Of a DNA stretch of 64,000 bases, positions 26,480 to 37,362 are shown piece after piece. How positions within the stretch are numbered: position 1 is the first letter of the stretch; each line of letters opens with the position of its first letter. Origin of the DNA: Actinomadura rupiterrae. Its GTDB lineage: Bacteria > Actinomycetota > Actinomycetes > Streptosporangiales > Streptosporangiaceae. The position numbers and the translations under genes are program-made. Under the pieces are notes generated by a model. It was not told the DNA's origin, made no database searches, and worked only from the letters and a program-made list of their open reading frames with translations. The stretch is taken from contig NZ_JAMZEA010000002.1 in NCBI RefSeq assembly GCF_024172125.1, forward strand, positions 1 to 64,000, in the 5' to 3' direction.

Positions 26480-27620
26480 AACCCCGCCCCCACACCGCCG
26501 ACCGGACGCAGCCCAGCCCCCGCAAGCCCCACACACCACCCACCGGGCGGAGCCGCTTCCCCCACCACAAGCCCCCCGCGCCACCCGCCGCCCGGACGTA
26601 GACCGGTACCGCAGCAAGCCCCGCACAGGCAAGCCGCCGCAAAGCCCGCACGCCCGCTGCTGGGCGGCCCCGGTTCGTCCGCCGCAAGCACCGCACTCCG
26701 GTCCCGGGCGGACGCGGCTCGCCAGCCGCAGGCCCACGTGCAACTCGCTGGGCGGACGTGGCCCGACCGCCCCCGAGGCCCGCACACCAGCCGCCGAGCG
26801 CTGCAGCCAGCCACCACAAGGCCCGTACGCCCACTGCCGGGGGACGCGGTTTGCCCGCCACAAGTCCCACGCGCCACCTCGCCTGCCGGACGCGGCTGGC
26901 GGGGAGCCAGCAGAGCCAGCGGTCGGTCCTGTCGGCCCGGATGGGGTGGCGGTTGGCGCCACGGGAGAGTGCGACGAAATTGGGGCCCCAGTACCGACCG
27001 CCGCGACAGGCCCGCACACCCGCCGCCGGGCGGGACGCCAGCCGCCGCAAAGTCCGGACGTCCGCTGCCGGACGGACGCGGGCTACCCCCGGCGAGGCCC
27101 GCGCAAGCGCCCGCGAGAGATGCTCGGCCAGACGCGGGAGGCCGCGGAAGGTCGCCGGGCGGACGCAGGACGGTCGTCGCCAGGCCGCGAGCGACCGCTG
27201 GGCGGACGTGGATCAGGCGCAGGCCAGCCGCCGAAAGAGCGCAAGCGACCGCCGAACGGGCGCGGGCCGGCCGCCGAGCGAACACGGCAGGCCGTGGGCT
27301 GGCCGCCACGCGGACGTTGCCCTGCCGCCGGGCGCCGGCGGCAGGGCGGCCGCCGGAAGGGCGTGAGCGACCGCTGGACGGACGTAGGTCAGGCGCCGGG
27401 CGGCGCGGCAGGTCGTGGGCCGCCGGGCGGGGGAGGGCGCAGGATGGCCGCCGGAAGGATGCAAGTGACCATCGGCGCACGCGGGTCGGCCGCCGCAAGA
27501 CCCGCGCAGAACAACAGAAGGGCGCGGGGACCCATGGCAGAGGGCGCGCACGAGCCATGGGAGGTTCGCGGACGGGGCGCCCGTCGGCGGCGGCGAGGGT
27601 GCCACCCTGGCGTCCAGTGA
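26480..27620. repeat. Array of degenerate ~44-bp GC-rich repeats in gene-free DNA
   Basis: From about 26480 to 26880 at least nine consecutive units of 43-47 bases can be lined up, each starting near CCCGCAC, passing through GCCGGGCGGACG and ending in CCGCAAG or CCACAAG (for example 26526-26570, 26571-26617, 26644-26687). More diverged units continue to about 27620, often with CCGCTGGGCGGACG. The 1.3-kb stretch 26381-27698 otherwise holds nothing I can support as a gene: frames are open on both strands only because stop codons are rare at this GC content, and their products are Arg/Pro/Gly low complexity. Confidence 0.6.
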
Positions 27621-27698
27621 GCAACCGCTGGGCGGACGTTGGTCGGCCGACGCGCGGCCCGGTGCCTGGGCTCTGGGGGCGTGGCGGGCGGGTGGGGG

Positions 27699-27947
27699 TC
27701 AGCCGCCGCGGGCCCAGGGGGTGACGCTGCCGGATGGCGGGTCGGACTTGACGCGCGAGGTGAGCTGCTCGCGGGCCATCCGTTCGACCAGGTCGAGGGT
27801 GGGGGAGAGGCCGAGATGGGTCATGCGCGCCTGGACGTCGGCGACGCACCGCGCCACGTCCTCCGCGGAGAAGATCACGAACTCGGTGCTGAGCCGCCGC
27901 GTGAGCAGGTCGCGGGTCTCGCTCCGGTGATCGGCAAGTGCAGGCAT
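27699..27947 (-). CDS. Small helical protein (three-helix-bundle dimerisation type)
   Basis: The 82-residue product has the layout of the actinobacterial three-helix bundle dimerisation proteins: an acidic/basic first helix (ETRDLLTRRLSTEF), a second helix starting with SAEDVARCVADVQARM, and a third with LDLVERMAREQL, ending in a disordered tail. These proteins are of unknown function and usually occur alone. ATG 27947 has GGAGGCG seven bases upstream. The gene is an isolated island between two repeat-rich non-coding stretches. Confidence 0.72.
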   Translation of the reverse strand: MPALADHRSETRDLLTRRLSTEFVIFSAEDVARCVADVQARMTHLGLSPTLDLVERMAREQLTSRVKSDPPSGSVTPWARGG

Positions 27948-28818
27948 CGCACGCCTCCGCGCCCGAGGTGCCCGGCGGACGGGGGTGAACCGCCGGGGGA
28001 GGCGCGGCCGGGCCGCACACCGCCCGGCAGGCCGCCGCGACCCCGCCTCGATGTCTCATTTCAGCGCGTTCGCGCCGAGTGTCAAGACTTCCGGCCGTCC
28101 CGATTCCCGGCCGCCGATCGCGCGGTCACCCCACCCCTCACCAACCGCCCCCACCCCACCCGCGCCCGCCCCGGCCGACGACGCCAAGGGCCTCGCAGCG
28201 GATGCGCATCGCCCCCCATCCGCCCGACGCCCACCCGCCCGCTGGGACGTGCTGCCCATGTCCGTGCCGGGGCACTGCGCGTGCCCCGTGTTGAGAGTGA
28301 AGTGCGCACGTGTCGGACGTGCCGTGCGCGCCCGCCTCCGCCACTCCACCCGCGTCCGCTGGCGATGTCGGCGGCTTTGCGCCCCACGCGCCCGCTTGGA
28401 TGTGCCGCCGTGCCCGCCTCCCGTGCCGGGCGTGCACTGTGCGCTCGTGCCGGACGTGCAGTGCGTGCTCGTGCCGGACGTGCCGTGCGCGCCCGCCTCG
28501 GCCACCCACCGGCGACAGCGTGGGCCGACGCTGTCAGGGGCGTCGCGGCGGCTCGCGTCGTGCCCGCTGGCGCGGCAGTCGCCCCACCCGCGCGCTCGGA
28601 CGTGCTGCCCGTGTCCGCGTCGGCGTGCCGCCCGTGTCTGTGCTCGTGCCGGACTTGGTGTGCGCGCCTGCGTTGGCTACTTCATCCGCGCTTGGGGCGG
28701 TCGGTGCTGTCCGGGGGTGTCGCGGGGACACGCGGCGTCCCCACCCGCGCGGCGACCCCCACCTGCGCGGCGGCTGCCCTGCCCGCGTGCTTCGACGGGG
28801 GGTTCGGGCTTGTTGGGG
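27948..28818. other. 871-bp gene-free stretch with 24-bp repeats
   Basis: No gene is supported here. Frames are open in several directions but encode Ala/Arg/Pro/Cys low complexity with no ribosome sites. The stretch holds three perfect-register tandem 24-base units (28422-28493) and scattered single copies of the same motif. Towards 28700-28818 it becomes G-rich on the plus strand before the 3' end of the cytochrome b gene. Confidence 0.6.
28422..28493. repeat. Three tandem 24-bp units
   Basis: Units at 28422-28445, 28446-28469 and 28470-28493 share the core CGTGCCGGACGTGCAGTGCG with a few changes. A fourth, isolated copy (CGTGTCGGACGTGCCGTGCG...) is at 28309-28332. Fragments such as GTGCCGGACTTG near 28648 show that the motif was once more widespread across 28250-28680. 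Confidence 0.7.
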
Positions 28819-29469
28819 TTATGGGGGATCGGATGGGGGCGGGGGTGGTTGGGTGTCGGTCCAGGTGGGGTGGTGGCGGGTTGCCCAGGGGCGGGTTACG
28901 TGGCCGGTGGCCATGCCGCGTAGGGCGCCGGGGTCGCGGAGGGCCTCCCAGAGGTGTCCGACGGTGACGACCGCGATCACCAGGAAGAGCCAGTCGTGGA
29001 CGAAGGTCGCGCCGGTGCGCCAGCGGTCGGGCCACGGGTCGGGCCAGGTCAGCATCGCGCCCGTGCCGAGCATGACCAGGGCGGCCCCGGCCGTGAACGC
29101 GGCGTTCAGCTTCTGGCCGGCGTTGAACTTCCCGACCGGGATGACGCCGCGACCGTCCACGACGGCGCGGCGCTGCCCGCTGCGGAGCCAGTGGCCGTCC
29201 TGCGCGCTGAAGCGGTTGAGCGCGCCGAGGTCGCGGCGGAACGCGCGCGACGCCAGCCCCAAAAGAGTCGGCACCGGCAGCAGCAGCCCGCAGTAGATAT
29301 GGACGGGCTTGATGATCTCGCGGTGCCCGACCATCGTCGCGAACGCCGGGATGTACAGCATCGTCGCCGTGATCAGGCAGGCCAGCATCAGCAGCGCCGT
29401 CGCGTGGTGCACCCACCGCTCCGCCAGAGTGAAGCGGAGGAGTACGGCTCGTCTGTCAGGTGGGGGCAT
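28819..29469 (-). CDS. Cytochrome b-type membrane subunit (FdoI/HydC-like)
   Basis: The 216-residue protein has four membrane helices and conserved histidines in ERWVHHATALLML, KPVHIYCGLLLPVP, FVHDWLFLVI and VGHLWEAL, the pattern of di-haem cytochrome b subunits of formate dehydrogenase and hydrogenase. A long Pro-rich tail follows the last helix. Its start overlaps the end of the upstream molybdoenzyme gene by 14 bases, so it likely passes electrons between the quinone pool and that enzyme, similar in role, though not in sequence type, to MsrQ. The stop is TAA at 28819-28821. Confidence 0.87.
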   Translation of the reverse strand: MPPPDRRAVLLRFTLAERWVHHATALLMLACLITATMLYIPAFATMVGHREIIKPVHIYCGLLLPVPTLLGLASRAFRRDLGALNRFSAQDGHWLRSGQRRAVVDGRGVIPVGKFNAGQKLNAAFTAGAALVMLGTGAMLTWPDPWPDRWRTGATFVHDWLFLVIAVVTVGHLWEALRDPGALRGMATGHVTRPWATRHHPTWTDTQPPPPPSDPP

Positions 29470-30154
29470 CGTCGCGTCCGTTCGAGTGGCCGACCCAGGC
29501 GTCCACGTCGTAGCCGCGGTCCTCCCAGTAGCCCGGGTGGACGGTTTCGGTCACCTCGATGCGGCCCAGCCACTTGAGGGACTTGTAGCCGTACATCGGC
29601 GCGACGAACAGCCGCACCGGGCCGCCGTGATCGTGGCTGACCGGTTTGCCCTCCATCGCGGTCGCGACCAGGACGTCCCGGCGGCGCGCCTGCTCCAGCG
29701 TCAGCGACTCGGTGTACACGCCGTCGAACGAGTGGAACCGGACCGCGCGCGCACGAGGCGAGACACCCGCCGCGTCCAGGAGGTCTGGTAGCGCGACGCC
29801 CGTCCACTCCACGTGCGGCACGCGCCAACCCGTGACGCACTGGAAGTCGCGCTGGACCTTCGTCTGCGGCAACCGGGCCAGTTCCGCCAGTGAGTACGCG
29901 CGCGGACGAGCGACCAGACCGTCCACCCGCACCTTCAGATCACGCGGCGTATGGACGGTGCCCACCACCGAGTAGAAGCGGAACCCGCCCACCGCGGGAA
30001 GCACGTCCCCGATGCCGCTCACCGGCGAGAACGCCCGCGTCACCTCGCGTTGCAGGGACGCGCCGACGGCGACCCCGGCCGCGCCGAGGCCCAGCATCCC
30101 CAGCACGATCCGGCGCCCGACCGGTGCGCCGCGCTCCTCGTCCACGCCTCCCAT
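29456..30154 (-). CDS. Tat-exported molybdopterin oxidoreductase (sulfite oxidase/YedY-like)
   Basis: The 232-residue protein starts with a twin-arginine-type signal (GRRIVLGMLGLGAAGVAVGA) and continues with the sulfite-oxidase Moco fold: FQCVTGWRVPHVEWTGV, whose Cys is the Mo ligand, VRFHSFDGVYTESLTLEQA and GGPVRLFVAPMYGYKSLKWL. Related proteins include MsrP/YedY, which repair methionine sulfoxide outside the membrane. It forms an overlapping pair with a b-type haem membrane subunit. ATG 30154 is preceded by GAGGCGGTGG. Substrate is unknown; repair of oxidised extracytoplasmic proteins is a reasonable guess. Confidence 0.87.
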   Translation of the reverse strand: MGGVDEERGAPVGRRIVLGMLGLGAAGVAVGASLQREVTRAFSPVSGIGDVLPAVGGFRFYSVVGTVHTPRDLKVRVDGLVARPRAYSLAELARLPQTKVQRDFQCVTGWRVPHVEWTGVALPDLLDAAGVSPRARAVRFHSFDGVYTESLTLEQARRRDVLVATAMEGKPVSHDHGGPVRLFVAPMYGYKSLKWLGRIEVTETVHPGYWEDRGYDVDAWVGHSNGRDDAPT

Positions 30155-30277
30155 TCGACCACCGCCTCGCCGCCCCCGCCACGATGCGCGTCCCGCCGTA
30201 AGACTTCCGCAAGAATTGCCCCGCACCCACCGCCGCCGGGACGCACCGGCCCGCGCACCGCCGCCTGGAGGAACGAC

Positions 30278-30856
30278 ATGCCGATCACGCTCCCGATCGA
30301 GGACGGCGCGAACGACCTGCTCAACCGGGACCCGTTCGCCCTGCTGACCGCGATGCTGCTGGACCAGCAGGTCCCGCTCGAACGCGCCTTCGCCGCCCCC
30401 GCCGAGCTGGCCGCGCGCCTCGGCCACGACCCGGAGCCGGAGGAGCTGGCGGCCTACGACCCGGACGCGCTGATCGAGATCTTCAGCCGCAAGCCCGCGC
30501 TGCACCGCTACCCCAAGTCGATGGCCGCGCGCGTGCAGACCCTCGCCCGCGCGATCGTGGACGACTACGACGGCGACGCCGCGAACCTCTGGAAGGGCGT
30601 CACGTCCGGCAAGGAGCTCTACAAGCGCGTCTCCGGCCTGCCCGGCTACGGCGAGCAGAAGGCGAAGATCTTCGTCGCGCTGCTCGGCAAGCGGCTGGAC
30701 GTCCGTCCGGAGGGCTGGCGCGAGGCGGCCGGCTCCTACGGCGACGAGGGCTCCTTCCGCTCCGTCGCCGACATCGTGGACGAGGAGTCCCTGGGAAAGG
30801 TCCGCTCCTTCAAGCAGGAGATGAAGGCCGCCGCCAAGGCCGGCAAGGCTAAATAG
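30278..30856 (+). CDS. HhH-GPD-type base excision repair family protein
   Basis: The 192-residue protein matches the actinobacterial HhH-GPD base-excision family: PFALLTAMLLDQQVPLERAF at residues 18-37, RYPKSMAARVQTLARAI, and the hairpin YKRVSGLPGYGEQKAKIFVALLG near 125. The hairpin lysine is present (EQKAKIF). The Asp of the GPD motif is not obvious, the following residues being DVRPEGWREAAGSYGD. It has no Fe-S cysteines. Function as a glycosylase is probable but unproven. TGGAGGAACGAC precedes ATG 30278. Its end overlaps the convergent kinase gene by eight bases. Confidence 0.83.
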   Translation: MPITLPIEDGANDLLNRDPFALLTAMLLDQQVPLERAFAAPAELAARLGHDPEPEELAAYDPDALIEIFSRKPALHRYPKSMAARVQTLARAIVDDYDGDAANLWKGVTSGKELYKRVSGLPGYGEQKAKIFVALLGKRLDVRPEGWREAAGSYGDEGSFRSVADIVDEESLGKVRSFKQEMKAAAKAGKAK

Positions 30857-32549
30857 CCCGGAACGTCCGCAGGAAGACGACGAAGTCCGCCTTGGCGCGC
30901 TCGAAGTCGTCCGAGCGCGCGGACATGTCGGCATAGAAGCCGCGCCCGCCGATGCTGAACCAGCGGATGCTCGCGTGGTACTCGCCGCCGCCGCGCCTGA
31001 TGGTGATGGTGTACTCCAGCTCCGCCGCCGCGTCCGCGTAGTCGATGCTCTGGAGGCGGAGCGGCCGGAACCCGGTGTAGGTGACGGTGTCCCGCTGGAT
31101 GCCGTCGCGCTCGCCCGTGGCGTTCGCCAGGGGATCGCCGGACGCGGCCCTCACGAAGATGTTGCGGCCGCCGGAGTCCTGGAACTGCCGTTCCTTCTCC
31201 TGGCCCGCCCAGGGCGCGACCCATCCGGTGGGGATCGCCGCCGAGAACCCCAGCTTGTCGTCCCGGAACAGCCGGTACCCGGCCGGGACGACCTGCGGCC
31301 CGCTCTGCCGTCCCGCAGGCCCGAAAGCCGGTGGACGCACCGGAGGGGACGTCCCGGCACTTGAGGACGGGCGCGAAACGGCACCTGTAGGTGGATGCGA
31401 GCCGGGATCAGGCCCGTGACCCGCGTTCCCGCTGAAAGTCCAAGCCAGGACCCCGGCAGTGACCAGAAGCGCGACCACACCCGCGGCGACCGCGATTGGC
31501 CTCACCGGAAAGCGCCGAGTCTCATGGCCGGGCAAAGGCGTTAGGGGCGCCTCGGGACGGCTCTGCGTCGGATCGTGCGCGGGCGCGTCCAGCGGACGGT
31601 CCGGGGACGCGAGAAACCGCCTCAGAGCGTCAGCGGCCTCAGCAGCAGTAGGACGCGCCGCCGGATCACGCCGCATCAGCGACGCCAGCAGAGGAGCGAG
31701 CGCTCCCGCATGCGCGGGCGCAGGAGGCGGCCCCGACAGCAGCGCCCCAACGACCTGCACAGAACTCGTCCCCTGGTAAGGCGGATGGCCCTCCACCGCC
31801 GTATACAAGGTCGCGCCCAGGCCCCAGACGTCCGCAGGCGGTCCGACCGTCCCTCCGGGCGACGCCTGCTCGAGAGCCATGTACTGCGGCGTGCCGAAAC
31901 CGGCGTTCGTCTGGGACGGCGCGTCGAGCAGCACCGAAAGGCCGAAGTCGGTCACGACGACACGCTCGCCTGTGAGCTGCACGTTGCTCGGCTTCAGATC
32001 CCTATGGACGACCCCGGCGGCATGCGCGGCGCTGAGGGCCTCCGCCAGCGCGAGCCCGATCTCGGCGACCCGCCTCACCGGCAACCGGCCGGCGGCCAGG
32101 ATCTCCTGCGCGAGCGAACGGCCGCGCAGCAGCTCCATGACGATGACCGGGATCCCTCCGTCCAACAGGACGTTGTACACGGTGACGATGCCGCGATGGT
32201 CGAGCTGCGCCGCCGCGCGTGCCTCCCGCACCGTCCGCCGAGCAACCCCCTCGCGCGCGTCCGCCAGCCGCTCACGCTCGCCCGCCCCGGTAGCCGCCTG
32301 CTCGCGCTCGCCCGCCCGTCCGCGCTCGTTCGCCCGGTGCGCGAGCCGCTCGCTAGCCGTGTCCGCCGCGCGTTCGGTCGGGGTGGGCGAGGGGAGGGCG
32401 GGGATGAGCTTCAGGGCCACGTCGCGGTGCAGGGTCTCGTCGCGGGCGCGCCAGACGGCGCCCATGCCGCCCTGCCCGACGAGTTCGGCGAGCCGGTAGC
32501 GCCCGCCGACAAGGTCTCCGCTGCGCGCCGCGCCGCTCGCCGCCGTCAC
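30849..32549 (-). CDS. Membrane Ser/Thr protein kinase with extracellular domain
   Basis: The 566-residue protein has a PknB-type kinase domain (GQGGMGAVWRA, Lys47 in DVALKLI, HRDLKPSN near 183, DFG near 202), a single membrane helix near 350-372, a Pro/Ser linker and an extracellular domain beginning GYRLFRDDKLGFSAAIPTGW. Two features are odd. An Arg/Glu/Ala-rich insert of about 50 residues (52-102) separates the catalytic lysine strand from the C-helix. The conserved APE motif reads ALEQ, with Leu226 for Pro. The extracellular domain resembles those of other actinomycete sensor kinases. Start is GTG 32549. Confidence 0.88.
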   Translation of the reverse strand: MTAASGAARSGDLVGGRYRLAELVGQGGMGAVWRARDETLHRDVALKLIPALPSPTPTERAADTASERLAHRANERGRAGEREQAATGAGERERLADAREGVARRTVREARAAAQLDHRGIVTVYNVLLDGGIPVIVMELLRGRSLAQEILAAGRLPVRRVAEIGLALAEALSAAHAAGVVHRDLKPSNVQLTGERVVVTDFGLSVLLDAPSQTNAGFGTPQYMALEQASPGGTVGPPADVWGLGATLYTAVEGHPPYQGTSSVQVVGALLSGPPPAPAHAGALAPLLASLMRRDPAARPTAAEAADALRRFLASPDRPLDAPAHDPTQSRPEAPLTPLPGHETRRFPVRPIAVAAGVVALLVTAGVLAWTFSGNAGHGPDPGSHPPTGAVSRPSSSAGTSPPVRPPAFGPAGRQSGPQVVPAGYRLFRDDKLGFSAAIPTGWVAPWAGQEKERQFQDSGGRNIFVRAASGDPLANATGERDGIQRDTVTYTGFRPLRLQSIDYADAAAELEYTITIRRGGGEYHASIRWFSIGGRGFYADMSARSDDFERAKADFVVFLRTFRAI

Positions 32550-33050
32550 GCGCCGATGCTAGGCAGATTCGCCCGGCCCCCGGGGCGATGCGGTGATTTA
32601 TGGACCTGCCGAGGGACACGTGACGGGTTGTCCGTTCGGGGCCCCGGAACTCCCAAGTGGCTTTGCCTTCTTTTTGCTTCTGGATAGGGCAGCTGGTCAG
32701 CGTTGTTTCGGTGTGTCCGGAAAGAGGGGAGAGCGTGCCGGGCGGCGCGTCCGTGCGGCGCCCGACGCCCGATCCGGCGTAGCATCGTCCACTCGCCGTC
32801 CGGAAGGACACCGTTCCGGCGGGCGTCCTCGTGCGCGCGTGAAACACCGTCCGAATCGCGTGCCGTGCGCCGTATCTGCCGCAGGCGGATCGGCGACAGG
32901 GCTTCCGTCGGGGGCCACGCGTCGAGATGATGAGAACCTGACTTCGACGGGTGTTGTGATGGAGGCGGGAGCGTTAGCCTGCTCCCATTCACACATAGTG
33001 ATGAGAACTTGCCGCGCGGTACGGGACCCCCTGGGGCGGAGGTGTTGCCA
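32550..33050. other. 501-bp intergenic region between divergent kinase and phosphatase genes
   Basis: This divergent spacer should hold promoters for the kinase (minus) and the phosphatase (plus). An open frame at 32593-33054 has no ribosome site and an erratic composition, so it is not called. A small hairpin, GGGAGC-N8-GCTCCC, lies at about 32969-32988. A/T-richer sequence (CATTCACACATAGTGATGAGAA) just before the phosphatase gene is a plausible promoter zone. Confidence 0.4.
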
Positions 33051-35204
33051 GTGAGCACCGAGACGTCCGTTCCGCGTCCCCGGCTCTCCCGGCTGAAGGG
33101 TCAGCCCATGGATGCGTCCGACGCCGCCCTCTACGCCACGCTGCTGAAGGAGGCCCCGGCGGGGATCGCGCTCTTCGACACGGGGCTGCGGTGCCGCCGC
33201 GCCAACGACGCGCTCGCCGCCATGCTCGGGGTGTCCGCCGCCGACCTCACCGGCCGCCACCCCGGCGAGGTCCTCGCGGACGAGACCGCCCTCGCCTTCG
33301 CCGCCGCGCTCGAAGCCGTCCTCGCCGACGACCGGCCCATCACCGACGCCGAGATCGCCGTCGGCGGGCGCATCCTGTCCTGCTCCTGGATCCCCGCCCG
33401 GGCCGGAGCCGCCCAGCCCGAAGGCAAGGACAAGGGCCGGGACAAGACCCGCCCGCCCAAGCAGGCCGGCTGGGACGACAAGCCCGTCGGCGTCGTCCTC
33501 ACCGCCCTGGACGTCACCGAGCGCCGCCGCGCCGAGGAGGTCATCCGCCGCAAGGAGCAGCGCTACCGCTCCCTCGTCGAGGCCAGCTCCCAGGTCGTGT
33601 GGGTCGCCGCAGCCGACGGCGCCGCCATCGACGACGCGCCCGAATGGCGCGAGATCACCGGCCAGACCCCCGACGACTACGCCGGCGGCGGCTGGCTCGC
33701 CGTCGTCCACCCCGAGGACCGCGCCCGCATCGAGGGCATCTGGCGCGAGGCCGTCGCCGGCGACCGCGTCTTCGAGACCGGCTACCGGATCCGCACCCGC
33801 AGCGGCGCCTACCGCCACTTCGACGTCCGCGCCGTCCCGATCTGGCAGGGCGACCGGGTGATCGAGTGGGTCGGCGCGAACACCGACGTCACCGGCCAGA
33901 AGGAGGCCGAGGAGATGCGCGGCCGCCTCACCGAGCAGCTCTCGGCGGCGGCGCTGCGCACCGCGCGGCTCCAGCAGGCCACCTCGATGCTCGCCGAGGC
34001 GCTCACCGTCGCGCAGGTCGTCCAGGTGATCACCGAGGTCGGCCGGTCCGCGATCGGCGCCGACTACTCCGCCGTCGCGCTGCTCGACGACGACAAGCTG
34101 CGGCTGTCGATCGTCACCCCCGCCCCGCCCGGCGGCGACCCCGCGCCCGACCAGGCCCGCCCCGCCCGCGACGACATCCGGGTCAGCGACCAGACGGTCA
34201 TGTCGATCGCCGTCCGCGAGGGCCGCCCGTTCCTCGCCCAGAGCCCCGACGACCTGCGCCTCCAGCTCGGCCGGGACGAGGCGGAGCTGTTCACCCAGCA
34301 CGCCGAGGAGCGCGCCTGGGTCGGCCTGCCGCTGCTCGCGGCGGGCGCCCCGATCGGCGCGCTGCGGTTCTCCTTCAAGCGCCCCCGCGAGATCACCGAG
34401 GAGGAGAAGGTCTTCCTGGAGGCGCTCGCCGGGCAGTGCGCCCTGGCCGTCGAGCGGGCGCTGCTGTTCGAGCGCGAGCACAAGACCGCCGAGGAGCTCC
34501 AGCTCAGCCTGCTGCCGAGCGACCTGCCGCAGCTGCCGGGCATGGTCCTGGCCGCCCGGTACAACCCCGCCACCCGGCACGTCCAGGTCGGCGGCGACTG
34601 GTACGACGTGTTCCGGCTGCCGGACGACCGGCTCGCCGTCGCCGTCGGGGACGTCATGGGCAAGGGCGTCCGCGCCGCCGCCGGGATGGGCCGCGTCCGC
34701 AACGCGCTGCGCGCCCTCGCCCTGAACGACCCCCGCCCGGCCGCGGTCCTGTCCGGTCTGGACCGGTTGTTCTCCGCCACCGAGGACGAGGAGCAGTTCA
34801 CCACCGTCGCCTACGCGGTCATCGACCCCGAGACCGGACGCGGCGCCTTCAGCAACGCCGGCCACCCGCCGCCCCTCCTGATCTCCCCGGACGCGCCCGC
34901 CCGGGTCTCCACCCGCGAGCCCGGCACCCCGCTCGGCTGGCCCTCGCAGCGCCAGCAGACAAGTTTTTCCATCGAAACCGGCAACACTGTGGTCTTCTAT
35001 TCCGATGGACTTGTGGAGAACCGTAGGCGTGGGGTGGACGCCGGGCTGGAGGAACTGGCCGCTGTAGCGACGGACGCCCCACCTCAAGTGGTAGGAGACC
35101 CCGAGAGACTCGTCGACTTCCTGGTCGATCGGATGCTTGCCGGGTACGAGCAGGTGGACGATGTGACCGTACTTGCCCTGCATGTCCCGCCGAAGTCCCC
35201 GTGA
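33051..35204 (+). CDS. PAS-PAS-GAF-PP2C (SpoIIE/RsbU-type) phosphatase
   Basis: The 717-residue protein has two PAS domains (about 20-165 and 175-290), a GAF domain (about 310-475) and a C-terminal SpoIIE-type PP2C phosphatase (about 495-715) with metal-binding GGDWYDVF, VGDVMGKG and DDVTVLAL. The first PAS carries a Lys/Asp-rich insert (GKDKGRDKTRPPKQAGWDD). Such proteins dephosphorylate anti-anti-sigma factors in partner-switching cascades. No anti-sigma or anti-anti-sigma gene is in the window, though the principal sigma gene follows. GTG 33051 has GGAGGTG six bases upstream. Confidence 0.9.
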   Translation: MSTETSVPRPRLSRLKGQPMDASDAALYATLLKEAPAGIALFDTGLRCRRANDALAAMLGVSAADLTGRHPGEVLADETALAFAAALEAVLADDRPITDAEIAVGGRILSCSWIPARAGAAQPEGKDKGRDKTRPPKQAGWDDKPVGVVLTALDVTERRRAEEVIRRKEQRYRSLVEASSQVVWVAAADGAAIDDAPEWREITGQTPDDYAGGGWLAVVHPEDRARIEGIWREAVAGDRVFETGYRIRTRSGAYRHFDVRAVPIWQGDRVIEWVGANTDVTGQKEAEEMRGRLTEQLSAAALRTARLQQATSMLAEALTVAQVVQVITEVGRSAIGADYSAVALLDDDKLRLSIVTPAPPGGDPAPDQARPARDDIRVSDQTVMSIAVREGRPFLAQSPDDLRLQLGRDEAELFTQHAEERAWVGLPLLAAGAPIGALRFSFKRPREITEEEKVFLEALAGQCALAVERALLFEREHKTAEELQLSLLPSDLPQLPGMVLAARYNPATRHVQVGGDWYDVFRLPDDRLAVAVGDVMGKGVRAAAGMGRVRNALRALALNDPRPAAVLSGLDRLFSATEDEEQFTTVAYAVIDPETGRGAFSNAGHPPPLLISPDAPARVSTREPGTPLGWPSQRQQTSFSIETGNTVVFYSDGLVENRRRGVDAGLEELAAVATDAPPQVVGDPERLVDFLVDRMLAGYEQVDDVTVLALHVPPKSP

Positions 35205-35336
35205 CGCCCGCGTAGAAGTTCCGCCGAAGGCGGCGAGAAGACGGCGTAGTACGTACGAAGGACCGCCGTGCGCCCTCTAAGGTGGTGTGTTACCGGGCAG
35301 CACATCGAAGCGGAATGCGCAGCCGTGCCAGAATGC

Positions 35337-35362
35337 TTGACCCTAGTAAGAGCGGGTACGCT
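35337..35362 (+). promoter_or_regulatory. Possible promoter for the principal sigma factor gene
   Basis: TTGACC (35337-35342) and TACGCT (35357-35362) resemble -35 and -10 boxes, but only 14 bases separate them, which is short for a vegetative promoter. They lie about 110 bases upstream of the hrdB start in the 269-bp spacer. Another nearby element could be the real promoter. Confidence 0.25.
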
Positions 35363-35473
35363 GCGGTCCCGCACAGGGTGGCCCGCCCGGTGCACGTGGT
35401 CCCACTCCGAGTGAGGCCCGTCCCGTCAGGGCGCTTGGGTCAGCCAACCCACACGTTCGTTCGAGAGGTATTT

Positions 35474-37138
<1,665 letters not shown>

Positions 37139-37218
37139 GCCTCCGGCACCGCGCCCCCTCGCCTAGCGGCTCGGGGCGCGGCCCGGATGCTTGTGCGAAC
37201 GCGGCATCGCTTCGCGAT

Positions 37219-37262
37219 CAAGCGCGTGGGGACTCGCCTCCGGCGTCGTCCCCACGCGCTTG
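37219..37262. terminator. 15-bp-stem hairpin downstream of hrdB
   Basis: CAAGCGCGTGGGGAC (37219-37233) and its exact complement GTCCCCACGCGCTTG (37248-37262) enclose a 14-base loop, 80 bases after the hrdB stop. It is followed by TTA only. It probably terminates hrdB transcription or protects the 3' end. Confidence 0.65.
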
Positions 37263-37362
37263 TTAGCGCGTTCGCGTGCGGGCTGGGCCGACCACGCGCG
37301 AACGCGTGCGAGCTGAGCCACGTGCGAGGGCGTGCCCACGTTCGCGTGGGGGGCGAGCCAAC

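Noticed and set aside
26480..27620. CRISPR array
   Set aside because: The periodic units have no constant repeat alternating with unique spacers, and no cas genes are present.
26377..28059. 560-codon minus-strand frame and several plus-strand frames over the repeat region
   Set aside because: Overlapping frames are open in several phases at once, products are low complexity and no start site or family match is visible; the DNA is better described as repeats.
28056..28505. Cys/Thr/His-rich small frames suggesting a zinc-binding peptide
   Set aside because: The pattern comes from the 24-bp DNA repeat read in frame; there is no start signal.
32593..33054. 154-codon frame in the kinase-phosphatase spacer
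   Set aside because: No ribosome site, mixed composition, and it runs into the ribosome site of the phosphatase gene.
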